NCBI RefSeq assembly: GCF_003001935.1
Contig: NZ_PVNG01000001.1
Span: 248,001 to 312,000, forward strand
Origin: Nonomuraea fuscirosea
Lineage (GTDB): Bacteria > Actinomycetota > Actinomycetes > Streptosporangiales > Streptosporangiaceae
Reading direction: 5' to 3'
DNA: 64,000 nt
Both the position numbers and the translations under genes were made by a program. Below, one piece after another: positions 16,059 through 24,729 of this stretch (positions within the stretch are counted from its first letter, which is position 1; each line of letters starts with the position of its first letter). The notes beneath the pieces were generated by a model that did not search any database, was not told where the DNA came from, and saw only the letters and a program-made list of their open reading frames with translations.

Positions 16059-17567
16059 ATGAGGGAGCAGCAGGACGAGGCGGTTCTTGGCCGCAGGGTC
16101 GCTCCACCCCCACCTCCGCCGGACCAGAGAGGACGCCGTTCCGAGCCCCGGCGCAACCCGCTGACGCCGCTCGGCTGGGTGGCCGTGGGGCTGACCTTCG
16201 TGCTCGTGGCCTCGGTGCTCGGCGGTTACGGCTACTACCGCTACCTCGAAAGCATGATCCACCGCGACCGCATCGAGGTCGGCCCCAGCCGGCCGCCGGA
16301 CACCGGCGCGCTCAACGTCCTGCTCGTGGGCTCCGACTCCCGCGACGGCAACAACCAGAAGTACGGCGCCACGACCGTGGGCGCGGGGGAGCGCACGGAC
16401 ACGATCATGCTCCTGCACATCGCCCCCAACCGCGACAGCGCCACGATGATCAGCTTCCCGCGCGACTCCATGGTGCTGATCCCCTCGTGCAAGGCCAGGA
16501 ACGGCACCGCACTCGCCCCCGGCATCCGCCAGATCAACTCCGCCTTCAACGACGGCGGCATCAACTGCACGATCAGGACCCTCGAATCCCTCACCAACAT
16601 CAAGATCAACCACTTCGTGAAGGTGGACTTCACCGGCTTCAAGGGCATCATCGACGCCATCGGCGGCATCGAGATCTGCCTGCCCAAGGCGGTCAACGAC
16701 CCGAAGTCCAAGCTCGTGCTCAGCGCCGGCAAGCACCGGGTGAAGGGCGAGCAGGCGCTGGGCTACGTACGCACCCGGTACGCCCTGGGCGACGGCAGCG
16801 ACCTGAGCCGGATCACCCGCCAGCAGATCTTCCTCACCCAGGTGCTGAAGGAGGTCACCAGCGGCGGCCTGCTCACCGACCCGGCCAAGCTGAACGACTT
16901 CCTCCAGGCCGGTATCAAGGCCGTCACCGTGGACGAGGGCCTGTCGCTCGACCGGATGCTGGAGATCGCCAACAGCGTCAAGGGCCTGACCGCCAAGGAG
17001 CTCAAGGGCATCACGGTGCCGATCGAGGAGTACCCGCAGAACAAGGCCCGGGTGCAGTTCTCCGAGCCGGCGGCGAGCAACTTCTTCGAGAGCGTGCGCA
17101 ACGACGTCGAGGTCACCGCCGCCCCCACCCCGGGCAAGCCGTCCACGCCGAAGATCGAGAACAAGCAGGTGCGCCTCCAGGTGCTCAACGCCACCGGCGA
17201 GGAGGGCAAGGCGCTCCAGGTGGCCGACGAGCTGGCCGCCCAGGGGTTCGTGGTCACGCAGGTGGGCAACGCCGCCCTCACTCCCACCACCGCCGTCCGG
17301 TACGCCAAGAAGGACGCCGAACAGGGCCCCGCCTACGGTGACGCGGTGGCCGCGCGGCTGTCGAAGGACAAGCGCACGCCCGTCGCGGGCAAGGTCAGGC
17401 CGCTGACGGCGCAGCCGTACCAGGGGAAGGTGAAGGCCGCGGCGCCCGGCGGGCCGATCATCCAGCTCGTCATCGGCAAGGACTGGCCCGGTGTGCGGGT
17501 CGTCTCGGCGATCCCCGACTCGCTCAAGGACAAGGTCGTCGACAGCACCACAAACCCCTGCAAGTGA
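16059..17567 (+). CDS. LytR-CpsA-Psr (LCP) family cell-wall ligase
   Basis: This protein of about 502 residues should transfer undecaprenyl-linked glycopolymers onto peptidoglycan outside the membrane. A cytoplasmic Arg/Pro-rich tail is followed by one transmembrane helix (WVAVGLTFVLVASVLGGYGYY). The LCP catalytic domain has the conserved GSDSRDGN, RTDTIMLLHI, SFPRDSMV and the Arg-containing YVRTRYALGDGSDLSR. The C-terminal part (VRLQVLNATGEEGKALQVAD onward) is the LytR_C domain. I chose the ATG at 16059, with GAGGGG eight bases upstream, over the ATG at 16038. The repeat-bearing membrane gene follows in the same orientation. Confidence 0.88.
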   Translation: MREQQDEAVLGRRVAPPPPPPDQRGRRSEPRRNPLTPLGWVAVGLTFVLVASVLGGYGYYRYLESMIHRDRIEVGPSRPPDTGALNVLLVGSDSRDGNNQKYGATTVGAGERTDTIMLLHIAPNRDSATMISFPRDSMVLIPSCKARNGTALAPGIRQINSAFNDGGINCTIRTLESLTNIKINHFVKVDFTGFKGIIDAIGGIEICLPKAVNDPKSKLVLSAGKHRVKGEQALGYVRTRYALGDGSDLSRITRQQIFLTQVLKEVTSGGLLTDPAKLNDFLQAGIKAVTVDEGLSLDRMLEIANSVKGLTAKELKGITVPIEEYPQNKARVQFSEPAASNFFESVRNDVEVTAAPTPGKPSTPKIENKQVRLQVLNATGEEGKALQVADELAAQGFVVTQVGNAALTPTTAVRYAKKDAEQGPAYGDAVAARLSKDKRTPVAGKVRPLTAQPYQGKVKAAAPGGPIIQLVIGKDWPGVRVVSAIPDSLKDKVVDSTTNPCK

Positions 17568-17735
17568 CCCCGTACTGACGCGCCGGGTGAAGGGGCTACC
17601 TACCCGTACCGGCGTGACGGGAAACGTGACTGGGGCGAATGTTACGGAGAGTAATTTGAGCGAAACAAGTGAAATATCCCGACAAGTAGTGGTAGGAAGG
17701 GGCGCGGTCTGATTTCGAACTAGAGAGGTTCCACC
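17568..17735. other. AT-richer spacer with probable promoter for the downstream gene
   Basis: The sequence from about 17635 to 17725 is less GC-rich than its surroundings and contains TTGAGC (17656) and a TAGAGA (17721), but these are not spaced as a standard promoter. AGAGAGG at 17722-17728 is the ribosome binding site of the following GTG. No gene is seen. Confidence 0.4.
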
Positions 17736-19001
17736 GTGGCGCGCGACGAGAACGACAGGCCATACGAGGATGGGCAGGGTAGGCCGTTAAACCCGGAGTT
17801 GATGACGGGTGACGTGCTGTCCCCCCGGTGGAGCACCGAGGACACCGACGAGCAGCCCGCCATCCAGGTGGTCGGCAACGAGACCTACATCCTGCCTCTT
17901 GACAAGGGTCCGCAACGGATCGACGGGCCGCGTGACGTGCTCGACGACCCCCCGCCGCGGGGATTGCTCGCCCCTGACCCGCACGACGTGCTCGGCGGGC
18001 CGCATGACGTGCTGGACGGACCGGGTGGTTCCCGCGACGCGCTGGGAGGCGCGAGCGGTCCGCATGACGTGCTAGGTGCGTCCGGAGGCTACGACCTCGG
18101 CGGCCCGAGCGGCGCCCACGACTTCGGCGGGCCCAGCGGCGCGCACGACTTCGGCGGACCGAGTGGCGCGCACGACTTCGGCGGACCGAGTGGCGGGCAC
18201 GACTTCGGCGGGCCCAGCGGGCCGCACGACCTGGACGACGAGCACAGCGGGCCGCACCGGGTGGACAGCGACAACCCGTACCTCCCGCTGGACCGCGGCT
18301 ACGACGGCGACCGCGACGACGACGCCGACGACCGCCCCAAGCGCGGCTTCCTCGGCTCGGGCTGGACCGACGACGCCGACGGCAAGGACTCCTACGGCGG
18401 GCGCGCGAAGGGCGAAGGCGAGGTGCGCCGCCGCACACGGGTGCTGCTGGTGGCGGCCGTCGCGGTCGTCATCGTCGGCGTGGGCGCCGGCTGGATGCTC
18501 ACCGGAACGTCCTCCGACGACCCGTGCGCGGGCGCCCAGTGCGCCAGCGCGGGCGAGGTGAACACCCCGTCCGAGTCGGCGCTCCCCGAGGAGGAGCCGA
18601 TCGAGGACGAGACCGAGGAGCCCGTCGACGAAGAGCCCGTGGACACGGCCACCGACGAGCCGGACCAGCCCAGGGCCTCGGTGCCGGCGACGCCGCAGCA
18701 GCGGGTCCGTCAGCCCGCGACGCGGGAGCCCTCGGCGCGCCCGACGACCACCCGCGAGCCGAAGCCGACCACGAAGGCCACGAGCAAGCCCACCCGTGAG
18801 CCGCAGGGTCAGATGAACGAGACCGACGACCGGGGCAACGGCCGGGGCGACGGGACCGAGACCGAGACCTCGGACAAGCAGTCGGACAACGACAGCCAGA
18901 CGCCGACCGAGACGGACTCCGGGACGACCCAGGCGCCCGTGCCGCAGCCGACGCAGGAGGAGCGCAAGGGGCTGCTCGACATCCTGTTCCCCTGGGCCTG
19001 A
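17736..19001 (+). CDS. Repeat-containing single-pass membrane protein of unknown function
   Basis: This 421-residue protein is not assigned to a family. Residues 1-85 contain the segment ETYILPLDKGPQRI. A repeat region follows, first degenerate (HDVLGG-like), then five 9-residue units of GGPSGAHDF type (about 122-166). A highly acidic stretch precedes one transmembrane helix (VLLVAAVAVVIVGVGAGWML, about 230-250). Outside the membrane is a Cys pair (CAGAQC), a Glu-rich segment and a long Thr/Pro/Arg linker, ending in the hydrophobic tail LLDILFPWA. The short conserved-looking tail suggests a binding or targeting motif. The GTG start has AGAGAGG upstream. The topology is N-in, C-out by charge. 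Confidence 0.75.
   Translation: MARDENDRPYEDGQGRPLNPELMTGDVLSPRWSTEDTDEQPAIQVVGNETYILPLDKGPQRIDGPRDVLDDPPPRGLLAPDPHDVLGGPHDVLDGPGGSRDALGGASGPHDVLGASGGYDLGGPSGAHDFGGPSGAHDFGGPSGAHDFGGPSGGHDFGGPSGPHDLDDEHSGPHRVDSDNPYLPLDRGYDGDRDDDADDRPKRGFLGSGWTDDADGKDSYGGRAKGEGEVRRRTRVLLVAAVAVVIVGVGAGWMLTGTSSDDPCAGAQCASAGEVNTPSESALPEEEPIEDETEEPVDEEPVDTATDEPDQPRASVPATPQQRVRQPATREPSARPTTTREPKPTTKATSKPTREPQGQMNETDDRGNGRGDGTETETSDKQSDNDSQTPTETDSGTTQAPVPQPTQEERKGLLDILFPWA
18099..18233 (+). repeat. Coding tandem repeat, five 27-bp units
   Basis: Units at 18099-18125, 18126-18152, 18153-18179, 18180-18206 and 18207-18233 each encode GGPSG-x-HD-F/L. Units 2 to 4 are nearly identical at the DNA level. The unit length is a multiple of three, so copy-number change keeps the reading frame. 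Confidence 0.9.
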
Positions 19002-19014
19002 CCTGATGACGTGA

Positions 19015-19047
19015 GGCCGGCCGCGTCCCGCACGGGCGCGGCCGGCC
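19015..19047 (+). terminator. Strong intrinsic terminator
   Basis: GGCCGGCCGCG (19015-19025) pairs perfectly with CGCGGCCGGCC (19037-19047), and the loop can form three further G-C pairs. ATTCTTT follows directly. It lies 14 nt after the stop of the repeat-containing membrane gene and should end that transcript. Confidence 0.85.
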
Positions 19048-19062
19048 GCATTCTTTCCCGGG

Positions 19063-19112
19063 CCCCGTACGACAGGATGTCTCCTCGGGGTGCGGCATTC
19101 TGTCGTACGGGG
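19063..19112. repeat. Long inverted repeat (17-bp arms, one mismatch)
   Basis: The left arm CCCCGTACGACAGGATG (19063-19079) pairs with CATTCTGTCGTACGGGG (19096-19112) across a 16-nt loop. It sits just after a complete terminator, so it is not needed for termination. It ends 48 nt before the LacI operator. It may be a repetitive palindromic element or a bidirectional regulatory structure. Confidence 0.7.
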
Positions 19113-19159
19113 GCCGGAGCGTGGCAGGATGCGGATCCAGGTGCCGGTCTGGCAGACTT

Positions 19160-19173
19160 GGAAACCGCTTTCC
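19160..19173 (+). promoter_or_regulatory. LacI-family operator (probable autoregulation)
   Basis: GGAAACCGCTTTCC is a near-palindrome with perfect GGAAA/TTTCC arms and CG at the centre, as expected for LacI/GalR family sites. It lies 10 nt before the LacI gene start. The same arms occur in the perfect palindrome at 28054-28067. Confidence 0.7.
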
Positions 19174-19183
19174 GGGAGGTCTC

Positions 19184-20176
19184 GTGGTCACGCTGGAAGA
19201 CGTCGCCAAGCAGGCGGGCGTCTCGCTCGCGACCGCCTCGCGGGTGCTCAACGGCAGCACCCGCCAGGTGGGCGCGGCTCTGCGGGCGCGCGTCGAGCAG
19301 GCCGCGGACGAACTCGGCTACCGGGCCAACATCGCCGCCCAGACGCTGGCCCGCGGGGCGAGCAACGTCATCGGCATCGTCGTCCACGACCTGACCGACC
19401 CCTACTTCGCGGCCCTGGCCGACGGCGCCATGCGGGCGGCGGCCACCGAAGGGCTGCTGGTCATGGTGGGCACGACGCATCGAGACCCCGAGCAGGAGAT
19501 CGCCTACGTGGCGACGCTGCACGCCCAGCGCGTGCGCGCGGTCCTGCTGGTCGGCTCGCGCGTCGCCGATCCCGCCGTCACCGGGCGGCTGCGCGACGAA
19601 CTCGCCCGCTATCAGGCGGGCGGCGGCCGGGCGGCCTGCGTCGGCCAGGACCTGCTCGGCGTCGACACCGTCGCCCCCGCCAACCGGCAGGGCGCGGCCG
19701 AGCTGGCCAGGGCGCTGGCGGGGCTGGGCCACACGAAGTTCGCGGTGCTGGCCGGGCCGCCGCACCTGGTGACGGCGGCCGACCGGTGCGCCGGCTTCGC
19801 GGGCGCGCTCGGCGAGCTGGGGCTGCCCGCCCCGCAGGTGATCCACGGGCCCTTCGACCGCGACGGCGGATACGCGGCGGCGCAGCAGGTCGGGGACGCG
19901 ACCTGCGTGTTCGCGGTCAACGACGTGATGGCCGTGGGGGCGCTGGCGGCCTGCCGCGAGCGCGGGATCAGGGTGCCGGAGGACGTCTCGGTGGCGGGGT
20001 TCGACGACATCGTCACTCTCCGTGATCATGTACCGGCGCTGACCACCGTACGGCTGCCGCTGAAGGACATGGGCGCGCGGGCACTGGTGCTGGCGCTGAA
20101 CGAGGACGACCCGGTCGTGGTCGAGCAGGTCGCCGGCGAGGTCGTCCTGCGGGAGAGCGTCCGGAGGATGACCTGA
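19184..20176 (+). CDS. LacI family transcriptional regulator
   Basis: This protein of about 330 residues begins directly with the LacI helix-turn-helix (TLEDVAKQAGVSLATASRV) and hinge (QTLARGASNVIGIVV). A periplasmic-binding-protein-like sensor domain follows (AVNDVMAVGAL, VSVAGFDDIVTL). The GTG at 19184 is the only start that places the HTH at the N-terminus; GGAGG lies four bases before it. A LacI-type operator overlaps its leader. The gene is followed by a hairpin and a TIM-barrel isomerase gene. Its effector is unknown, but the neighbours point to a sugar or sugar derivative. Confidence 0.93.
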   Translation: MVTLEDVAKQAGVSLATASRVLNGSTRQVGAALRARVEQAADELGYRANIAAQTLARGASNVIGIVVHDLTDPYFAALADGAMRAAATEGLLVMVGTTHRDPEQEIAYVATLHAQRVRAVLLVGSRVADPAVTGRLRDELARYQAGGGRAACVGQDLLGVDTVAPANRQGAAELARALAGLGHTKFAVLAGPPHLVTAADRCAGFAGALGELGLPAPQVIHGPFDRDGGYAAAQQVGDATCVFAVNDVMAVGALAACRERGIRVPEDVSVAGFDDIVTLRDHVPALTTVRLPLKDMGARALVLALNEDDPVVVEQVAGEVVLRESVRRMT

Positions 20177-20177
20177 G

Positions 20178-20204
20178 CCCGGCGATCATCGTGTGGTCGC
20201 CGGG
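20178..20204 (+). terminator. Hairpin after the LacI gene
   Basis: CCCGGCGATCA pairs with TGGTCGCCGGG (one G-T wobble) around the loop TCGTG. It starts two bases after the LacI stop. No T-tract follows, so it may only partly separate LacI from the isomerase gene. Confidence 0.55.
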
Positions 20205-20257
20205 TGGCGTGCTGGCGCGAGCCGGTATGAAGGCGCTGGGGTGATGGGGAGGATGTT

Positions 20258-21031
20258 GTGAGGCTGGCGGTCAGCACGCTGGGGATGCCCGGCGAAGGGC
20301 TGGACCGGGCGATCGAGATCGCGACCGGGCACGGCTGTCAGGGGCTGGAGCTGCGGCTGCATCCCGACACCGGCGTGCACGCGGGGCTCGGCCCAGGGGA
20401 GCGGGCCTCGGTACGGGAACGGGTCGAGGCGGCGGGGCTGGAGATCTCCGCACTGGCCGGATATGTCGGCATCTGTGAGCCGGGGCCGGACGAGCCGGTG
20501 ATCGAGGCGCTCCTCGCCGACCTGCGGCTGGCCGCCGACCTCGGCGCGCCCGGTGTGCGGGTGTTCCCGCGCGGCGACGATCCGGCCGTCGGCGCCCGGC
20601 GGCTCAAGGCGGTCGCGGGACCCGCCGGCGACCTGGGCCGCCGTGTGCTCGTCGAGACGCACGACAGCATGGCGACCGGCGCCGCCGTGGCCGGGTTGCT
20701 CGCGGCGGCGGACTGTCCCGGGGCCACCGGCGCGCTCTGGGATCTGCTCCACCCGTGGCGGAACGGCGAGCCGCCGGCCCGGTCGCTGGCCGAGCTGGCG
20801 CCGTACCTGTCGTACGTGCAGATCAAGGACGCCGTCTCGGCGCGGGACACCACGCCGGTGCCCCTGTGGACCGGATCGGTGCCGCTGGACGAGGCGGGCG
20901 CCCTCCTGCGCGAGGCCGGCTTCGACGGCTGGGTGTCGCTGGAGTGGGAGCGGACGTGGTATCCGCAGGTCGCGCCGGTCGAGGAGATCCTGCCGGGCGC
21001 CGCGGAATGGGTACGTCGCTTCGCCTCCTGA
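20258..21031 (+). CDS. Sugar phosphate isomerase/epimerase family protein (TIM barrel)
   Basis: This 257-residue protein has the xylose-isomerase-like AP-endonuclease-2 fold: MRLAVSTLGMP at the start, GLELRLHPDTG, the metal-ligand segment VLVETHDSMATG, IKDAVSA, and the final SLEWERTW with Glu/Trp at the barrel end. The family isomerises or epimerises sugars and inositols; the precise substrate is not visible. The GTG start has GGGGAGGA upstream. It follows the LacI gene in the same orientation. A second member of the family lies at 24869-25735. Confidence 0.85.
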   Translation: MRLAVSTLGMPGEGLDRAIEIATGHGCQGLELRLHPDTGVHAGLGPGERASVRERVEAAGLEISALAGYVGICEPGPDEPVIEALLADLRLAADLGAPGVRVFPRGDDPAVGARRLKAVAGPAGDLGRRVLVETHDSMATGAAVAGLLAAADCPGATGALWDLLHPWRNGEPPARSLAELAPYLSYVQIKDAVSARDTTPVPLWTGSVPLDEAGALLREAGFDGWVSLEWERTWYPQVAPVEEILPGAAEWVRRFAS

Positions 21032-21155
21032 AGGCCGAGGGGGTATGTCGCATCGCCCCTGACTTCCGCGCTTCTCCGCAGCGCACCGCTGTCGGAGGCC
21101 GCCGTTCGGTGCGGGGCGCATCCGTTTTGAGGGGGATGGGCGCTTAGATGGAGTT

Positions 21156-22076
21156 ATGTCCCCATTCTCTGGCAAGGTGCTCGTCGTCGGCATGGACGGT
21201 CTCCGCTACGACCGGCTCATGGAGCTGCCCGCGCCCACTCTGAAGGCGCTCATGTCCACCGGTGCGTACGGCACCAGCCTCCTCCCCTACGGCGAGGCCG
21301 GCACACCGCGCACCGAATCACCCGGCGAGGTCGTGCCCAAGGCCCCCGAGCCGGGTGACGGCGGCCGGGTGATCCGGTCGCGTACCGACTCGGGCCCCGG
21401 CTGGTCGTCCATCGCCACCGGCGTCTGGCCCGACAAACACGGCGTCGTGGACAACGGCTTCGCAAGCCCCCAGTTCACGAAATATCCGGACTTCTTGACT
21501 CGGGGGAAGCTGGCCCGCCCCACCCTCGCCACCGCCGCCCTCTTCTCCTGGGCCGCCCTCGCCGAGCACGGCGCCTTCGGCCCGGCCATCGATCACCGCC
21601 TGGCCCTCGACGGGTACGCCATCGGCTGGGCCCTGGCCGACAAGCAGGTCACCGAGGCCGCCGAACGCCTGCTGAACACCGGTGACCCGGACGCCATGTT
21701 CGTCTACCTCGGCGACACCGACGAGGTGGCCCACGACCTCGGCCCCCACTGCCCCGAGTACGCCGCCGCGCTGGAGGCCCAGGACGCCTACCTGGCCCGC
21801 CTGCTCGCCGCGATCCGGGCGCGGCCGGCGTACCCGGACGAGCGCTGGACCGTGCTGGTCACCACCGACCACGGGCACGTGGACGCGGGCGGCCACGGCG
21901 GCACCTCCGACGAGGAGCGCACGGTCTTCGTGATCGCCAACCGGCTGGGCGAGGACCTGGGCGGAAGCCCGCTGCGGCAGCCGCGGCTGGTGGACGTGAC
22001 CCCGACGGTCCTCGCGGCACTCGGCGTGGACCTCGACCCGGCATGGGATCTGGACGGCTCGCCCTTGGACGTGTGA
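21156..22076 (+). CDS. Alkaline-phosphatase-superfamily phosphodiesterase/nucleotide pyrophosphatase
   Basis: This 306-residue enzyme has the metal and nucleophile motifs of the type I phosphodiesterase/pyrophosphatase family. These are the N-terminal Asp in VVGMDGLRYDRL, the nucleophile region SGPGWSSIATGVWPDKHGV, GDTDEVAHDLG and the distal TTDHGHVDAGGHGG. It has no signal peptide, so it should act in the cytoplasm on a phosphodiester or phosphonate substrate. It begins 124 nt after the isomerase, with no clear ribosome binding site. Confidence 0.85.
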   Translation: MSPFSGKVLVVGMDGLRYDRLMELPAPTLKALMSTGAYGTSLLPYGEAGTPRTESPGEVVPKAPEPGDGGRVIRSRTDSGPGWSSIATGVWPDKHGVVDNGFASPQFTKYPDFLTRGKLARPTLATAALFSWAALAEHGAFGPAIDHRLALDGYAIGWALADKQVTEAAERLLNTGDPDAMFVYLGDTDEVAHDLGPHCPEYAAALEAQDAYLARLLAAIRARPAYPDERWTVLVTTDHGHVDAGGHGGTSDEERTVFVIANRLGEDLGGSPLRQPRLVDVTPTVLAALGVDLDPAWDLDGSPLDV

Positions 22077-22087
22077 TTCATCAAGTG

Positions 22088-22116
22088 TTGAATTCTCTGC
22101 CGGGCTGGGCGACACT
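22088..22116 (+). promoter_or_regulatory. Possible promoter for the PEP-synthase-like gene
   Basis: TTGAAT (22088-22093) and GACACT (22111-22116) are separated by 17 nt and lie 37 nt before the start codon. The -10 matches the consensus weakly. Confidence 0.35.
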
Positions 22117-22152
22117 GGACACAACCGACGCAGAACCGGCAGGGAGCATTCG

Positions 22153-24729
22153 ATGAAGACGGCTCTGGACTTCTCCGAGATCCACGCGGGCATGCTCGCC
22201 GAGGTGGGTGGCAAGGCGGCCAACCTCGGCGAGCTGACCAGGGCGGGGCTGCCCGTGCCGCCCGGCTGGGTGCTGACGACGGAGGCGTACCGCCAGGTCG
22301 CGCTGGACCTCGAGACCAGCGGCGAGGACCTGGCCGCGCGGGCCAGGCGGCACCTCCTCCAGGCGCCGGTCCCGGACGACGTGCGCGAGGAGATCCTCAA
22401 GGCCTACGCCGCGCTCGGCGACGACGTGCCCGTGGCGGTGCGCTCCTCCGCCACCGCCGAGGACCTGCCGTTCGCCAGCTTCGCCGGCCAGCAGGACACC
22501 TTCCTCAACGTGGTGGGAGGGGCGGCGGTGGTGGACGCCGTCCGCCGCTGCTGGGCCTCGCTGTGGACCGACCGCGCGGTGGCCTACCGCGAGTCCAACG
22601 GCATCGACCACGCCGCCGTCCGGCTCGCGGTGGTCGTCCAGGCGATGGTGGACGCGCGGGTGGCGGGCGTGATGTTCACCGCCAACCCGGTCACGGGCCG
22701 GAGGCACGAGGCCGTGATCGACGCCAGCCCTGGACTCGGCGAGGCCGTCGTCTCCGGCGCCGTCAACCCCGACCGCTTCCTCGTCTTCGACGGGCGGATC
22801 CTCGAACGCCACGCGGGGGACAAGCGGCTGGTCATCCGCTCCCTGCCGGGCGGCGGCACCGAGCGGGTCGAGACCGCGTACGACGGGCTCTGCCTCACCG
22901 ACGACGAGGTGCTCCGGCTCGCCGAGCTGGGCAACCGCGTCGAGAAGCACTACGGCTCGCCGCAGGACACCGAGTGGGCCCTCGACGACGACGGACGGCT
23001 CTGGCTCACCCAGGCCAGGCCCATCACCACGCTCTACCCGCTGCCCGAGCGGCCCCGGCCGGGCCTGCGGGTCTACTTCTCCGTCAACGTCGCCCAGGGC
23101 GTCATGGGCCCGCTCACCCCGATGGGGCAGGCCGCGTTCCGGGTGATCAGCGCGGGTGGCGCGGGCCTGGCCGGGCACGCGCCCGCCGACCCCCTCGACG
23201 GCGCCGCCTTCATGACGAGCTCGGGGGAGCGCATGTGGATCGACCTCACCACCGCCGTACGCTCCCGCAACGGCCGCGCCATCCTGCCCCGCGCGCTGAC
23301 GCTGGGGGAGGCCCGCGCGGTGCCCGTGATGGAGCGGCTGTTCGAGGACCCGCGCCTGTCCCTGGCGGACTCCTCCCGCCGTCCCTTCCTGCGCGGTCTG
23401 GCCCGTTTCATCAGGAACGTGCGCCTGCCGTCCCGCGTCCTGACCGCGCTCACCAGCCCCAGGCGGGCGCTGGCCCTGACGGTCCGGCTCGGTGAGGAGC
23501 TCGACCGGCGGCTGCGGGTGCCCGCCTCCGCCACCCCGGCACAGCGCCTCGACCACGCCGAACGCGTGCTCGTCCGCACGTTCCCGCTGATCATCTCGGT
23601 CATGCCGCTCGCGATCACCGGGTACGGCCTGTTCGCGCTGGCGTCCAAGCTGTCCGGCGTGCCGACCAACGAGATGGGCGACGTCCTGCGCAGCGTGCCG
23701 CACAACCCGACCACGGAGATGGACCTCGAACTGTGGCGACTGGCCACGCGGGTCGAGCCGGAGCCGTTCAAGGAGCTGACGGTGGCCGAGCTGGTCCGCC
23801 GCTACCAGGAGGAACGCCTGCCGCCGGTCGCCCAGCGCGAGATCACCGCCTTCCTCGCCACGTACGGCCACCGCGGCGTCGCCGAGATCGACCTGGGCGT
23901 GCCGCGATGGTCGGAGGAGCCCGCCCACATCCTCGGTGTGCTGGCCAACTACCTGCGCATGGACGGCGACCCCGACCTCGCGCCCGCCGCGCAGTTCGCC
24001 AGGGGCGAGCGGGAGGCGCGCGCGGCCATCGCCCACGTGGCGGCGCGGGCGCGGCTCAAGGGACGCTGGCGCGCCGCCGTCGTGCGCTTCGGGCTCGGAC
24101 GCACCCGCAGGTACGCCGGGTTGCGCGAACTGCCCAAGTTCTACCTGGTCAAGACCCTGGCGGCGATCCGGCGCAGCCTGCTCGTGGTCGGGGAGCACCT
24201 GGTGGCGCGCGGGGTGCTGGACGCGGCCGGCGACGTGTTCTTCCTCGACCTGCGCGAGACGCGGGCCGCGCTGAGCTCGTCCGCCGACCTGCGGGAGCTG
24301 GTGGCGCGGCGGCGGGAGACGTACGAGCGGGAGCGGCGGCGCCGGCACGTGCCCCGGGTGCTGCTGTCCGACGGCACGGAACCCGAGAGCCTGGCCCAGC
24401 CGGCCGCGGACGGCGCGCTGACCGGCACGCCCGCCTCGGCGGGCACGGTCACCGGCGTGGCCAGGGTCGTGCTCGACCCGATCGGCGCGCACCTGGAGCC
24501 GGGCGAGATCCTGGTCTGCCCCTCGACGGACCCCGGCTGGACCCCGCTGTTCCTGACCGCGGGCGGCCTGGTGATGGAGATGGGCGGCGCGATGTCGCAC
24601 GGGTCGGTGGTGGCCAGGGAGTACGGCATCCCGGCCGTCGTCGGCGTGGCCGACGCCACCCACCGCATCACCTCGGGCCAGGAGATCACCGTCGACGGCG
24701 CCGCCGGCACGGTCACACTCCCGTCCTAG
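22153..24729 (+). CDS. PEP synthase / rifampin-phosphotransferase-like enzyme
   Basis: This 858-residue protein has the three-part layout of rifampin phosphotransferases and PEP synthases. An ATP-grasp domain comes first (GGKAANLGELTRAG at 17-30, VAVRSSATAEDLPFASFAGQQ, GVMFTANPVTG). A large helical middle region (about 310-750) follows. The C-terminus is a swivelling phosphohistidine domain with the catalytic His in GGAMSHGSVVAREYGIP. The length matches rifampin phosphotransferases (about 865) and exceeds PEP synthases (about 800). The N-terminal motifs diverge from canonical Rph, and no rifamycin-associated palindrome is seen upstream. The acceptor molecule is therefore open. An ATG with GGCAGGGAGC upstream is the start. 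Confidence 0.82.
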   Translation: MKTALDFSEIHAGMLAEVGGKAANLGELTRAGLPVPPGWVLTTEAYRQVALDLETSGEDLAARARRHLLQAPVPDDVREEILKAYAALGDDVPVAVRSSATAEDLPFASFAGQQDTFLNVVGGAAVVDAVRRCWASLWTDRAVAYRESNGIDHAAVRLAVVVQAMVDARVAGVMFTANPVTGRRHEAVIDASPGLGEAVVSGAVNPDRFLVFDGRILERHAGDKRLVIRSLPGGGTERVETAYDGLCLTDDEVLRLAELGNRVEKHYGSPQDTEWALDDDGRLWLTQARPITTLYPLPERPRPGLRVYFSVNVAQGVMGPLTPMGQAAFRVISAGGAGLAGHAPADPLDGAAFMTSSGERMWIDLTTAVRSRNGRAILPRALTLGEARAVPVMERLFEDPRLSLADSSRRPFLRGLARFIRNVRLPSRVLTALTSPRRALALTVRLGEELDRRLRVPASATPAQRLDHAERVLVRTFPLIISVMPLAITGYGLFALASKLSGVPTNEMGDVLRSVPHNPTTEMDLELWRLATRVEPEPFKELTVAELVRRYQEERLPPVAQREITAFLATYGHRGVAEIDLGVPRWSEEPAHILGVLANYLRMDGDPDLAPAAQFARGEREARAAIAHVAARARLKGRWRAAVVRFGLGRTRRYAGLRELPKFYLVKTLAAIRRSLLVVGEHLVARGVLDAAGDVFFLDLRETRAALSSSADLRELVARRRETYERERRRRHVPRVLLSDGTEPESLAQPAADGALTGTPASAGTVTGVARVVLDPIGAHLEPGEILVCPSTDPGWTPLFLTAGGLVMEMGGAMSHGSVVAREYGIPAVVGVADATHRITSGQEITVDGAAGTVTLPS

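Noticed and set aside
22077..22152. Rifamycin-associated element upstream of the Rph-like gene
   Set aside because: No long inverted repeat of the expected type is present between the stop at 22076 and the ATG at 22153.
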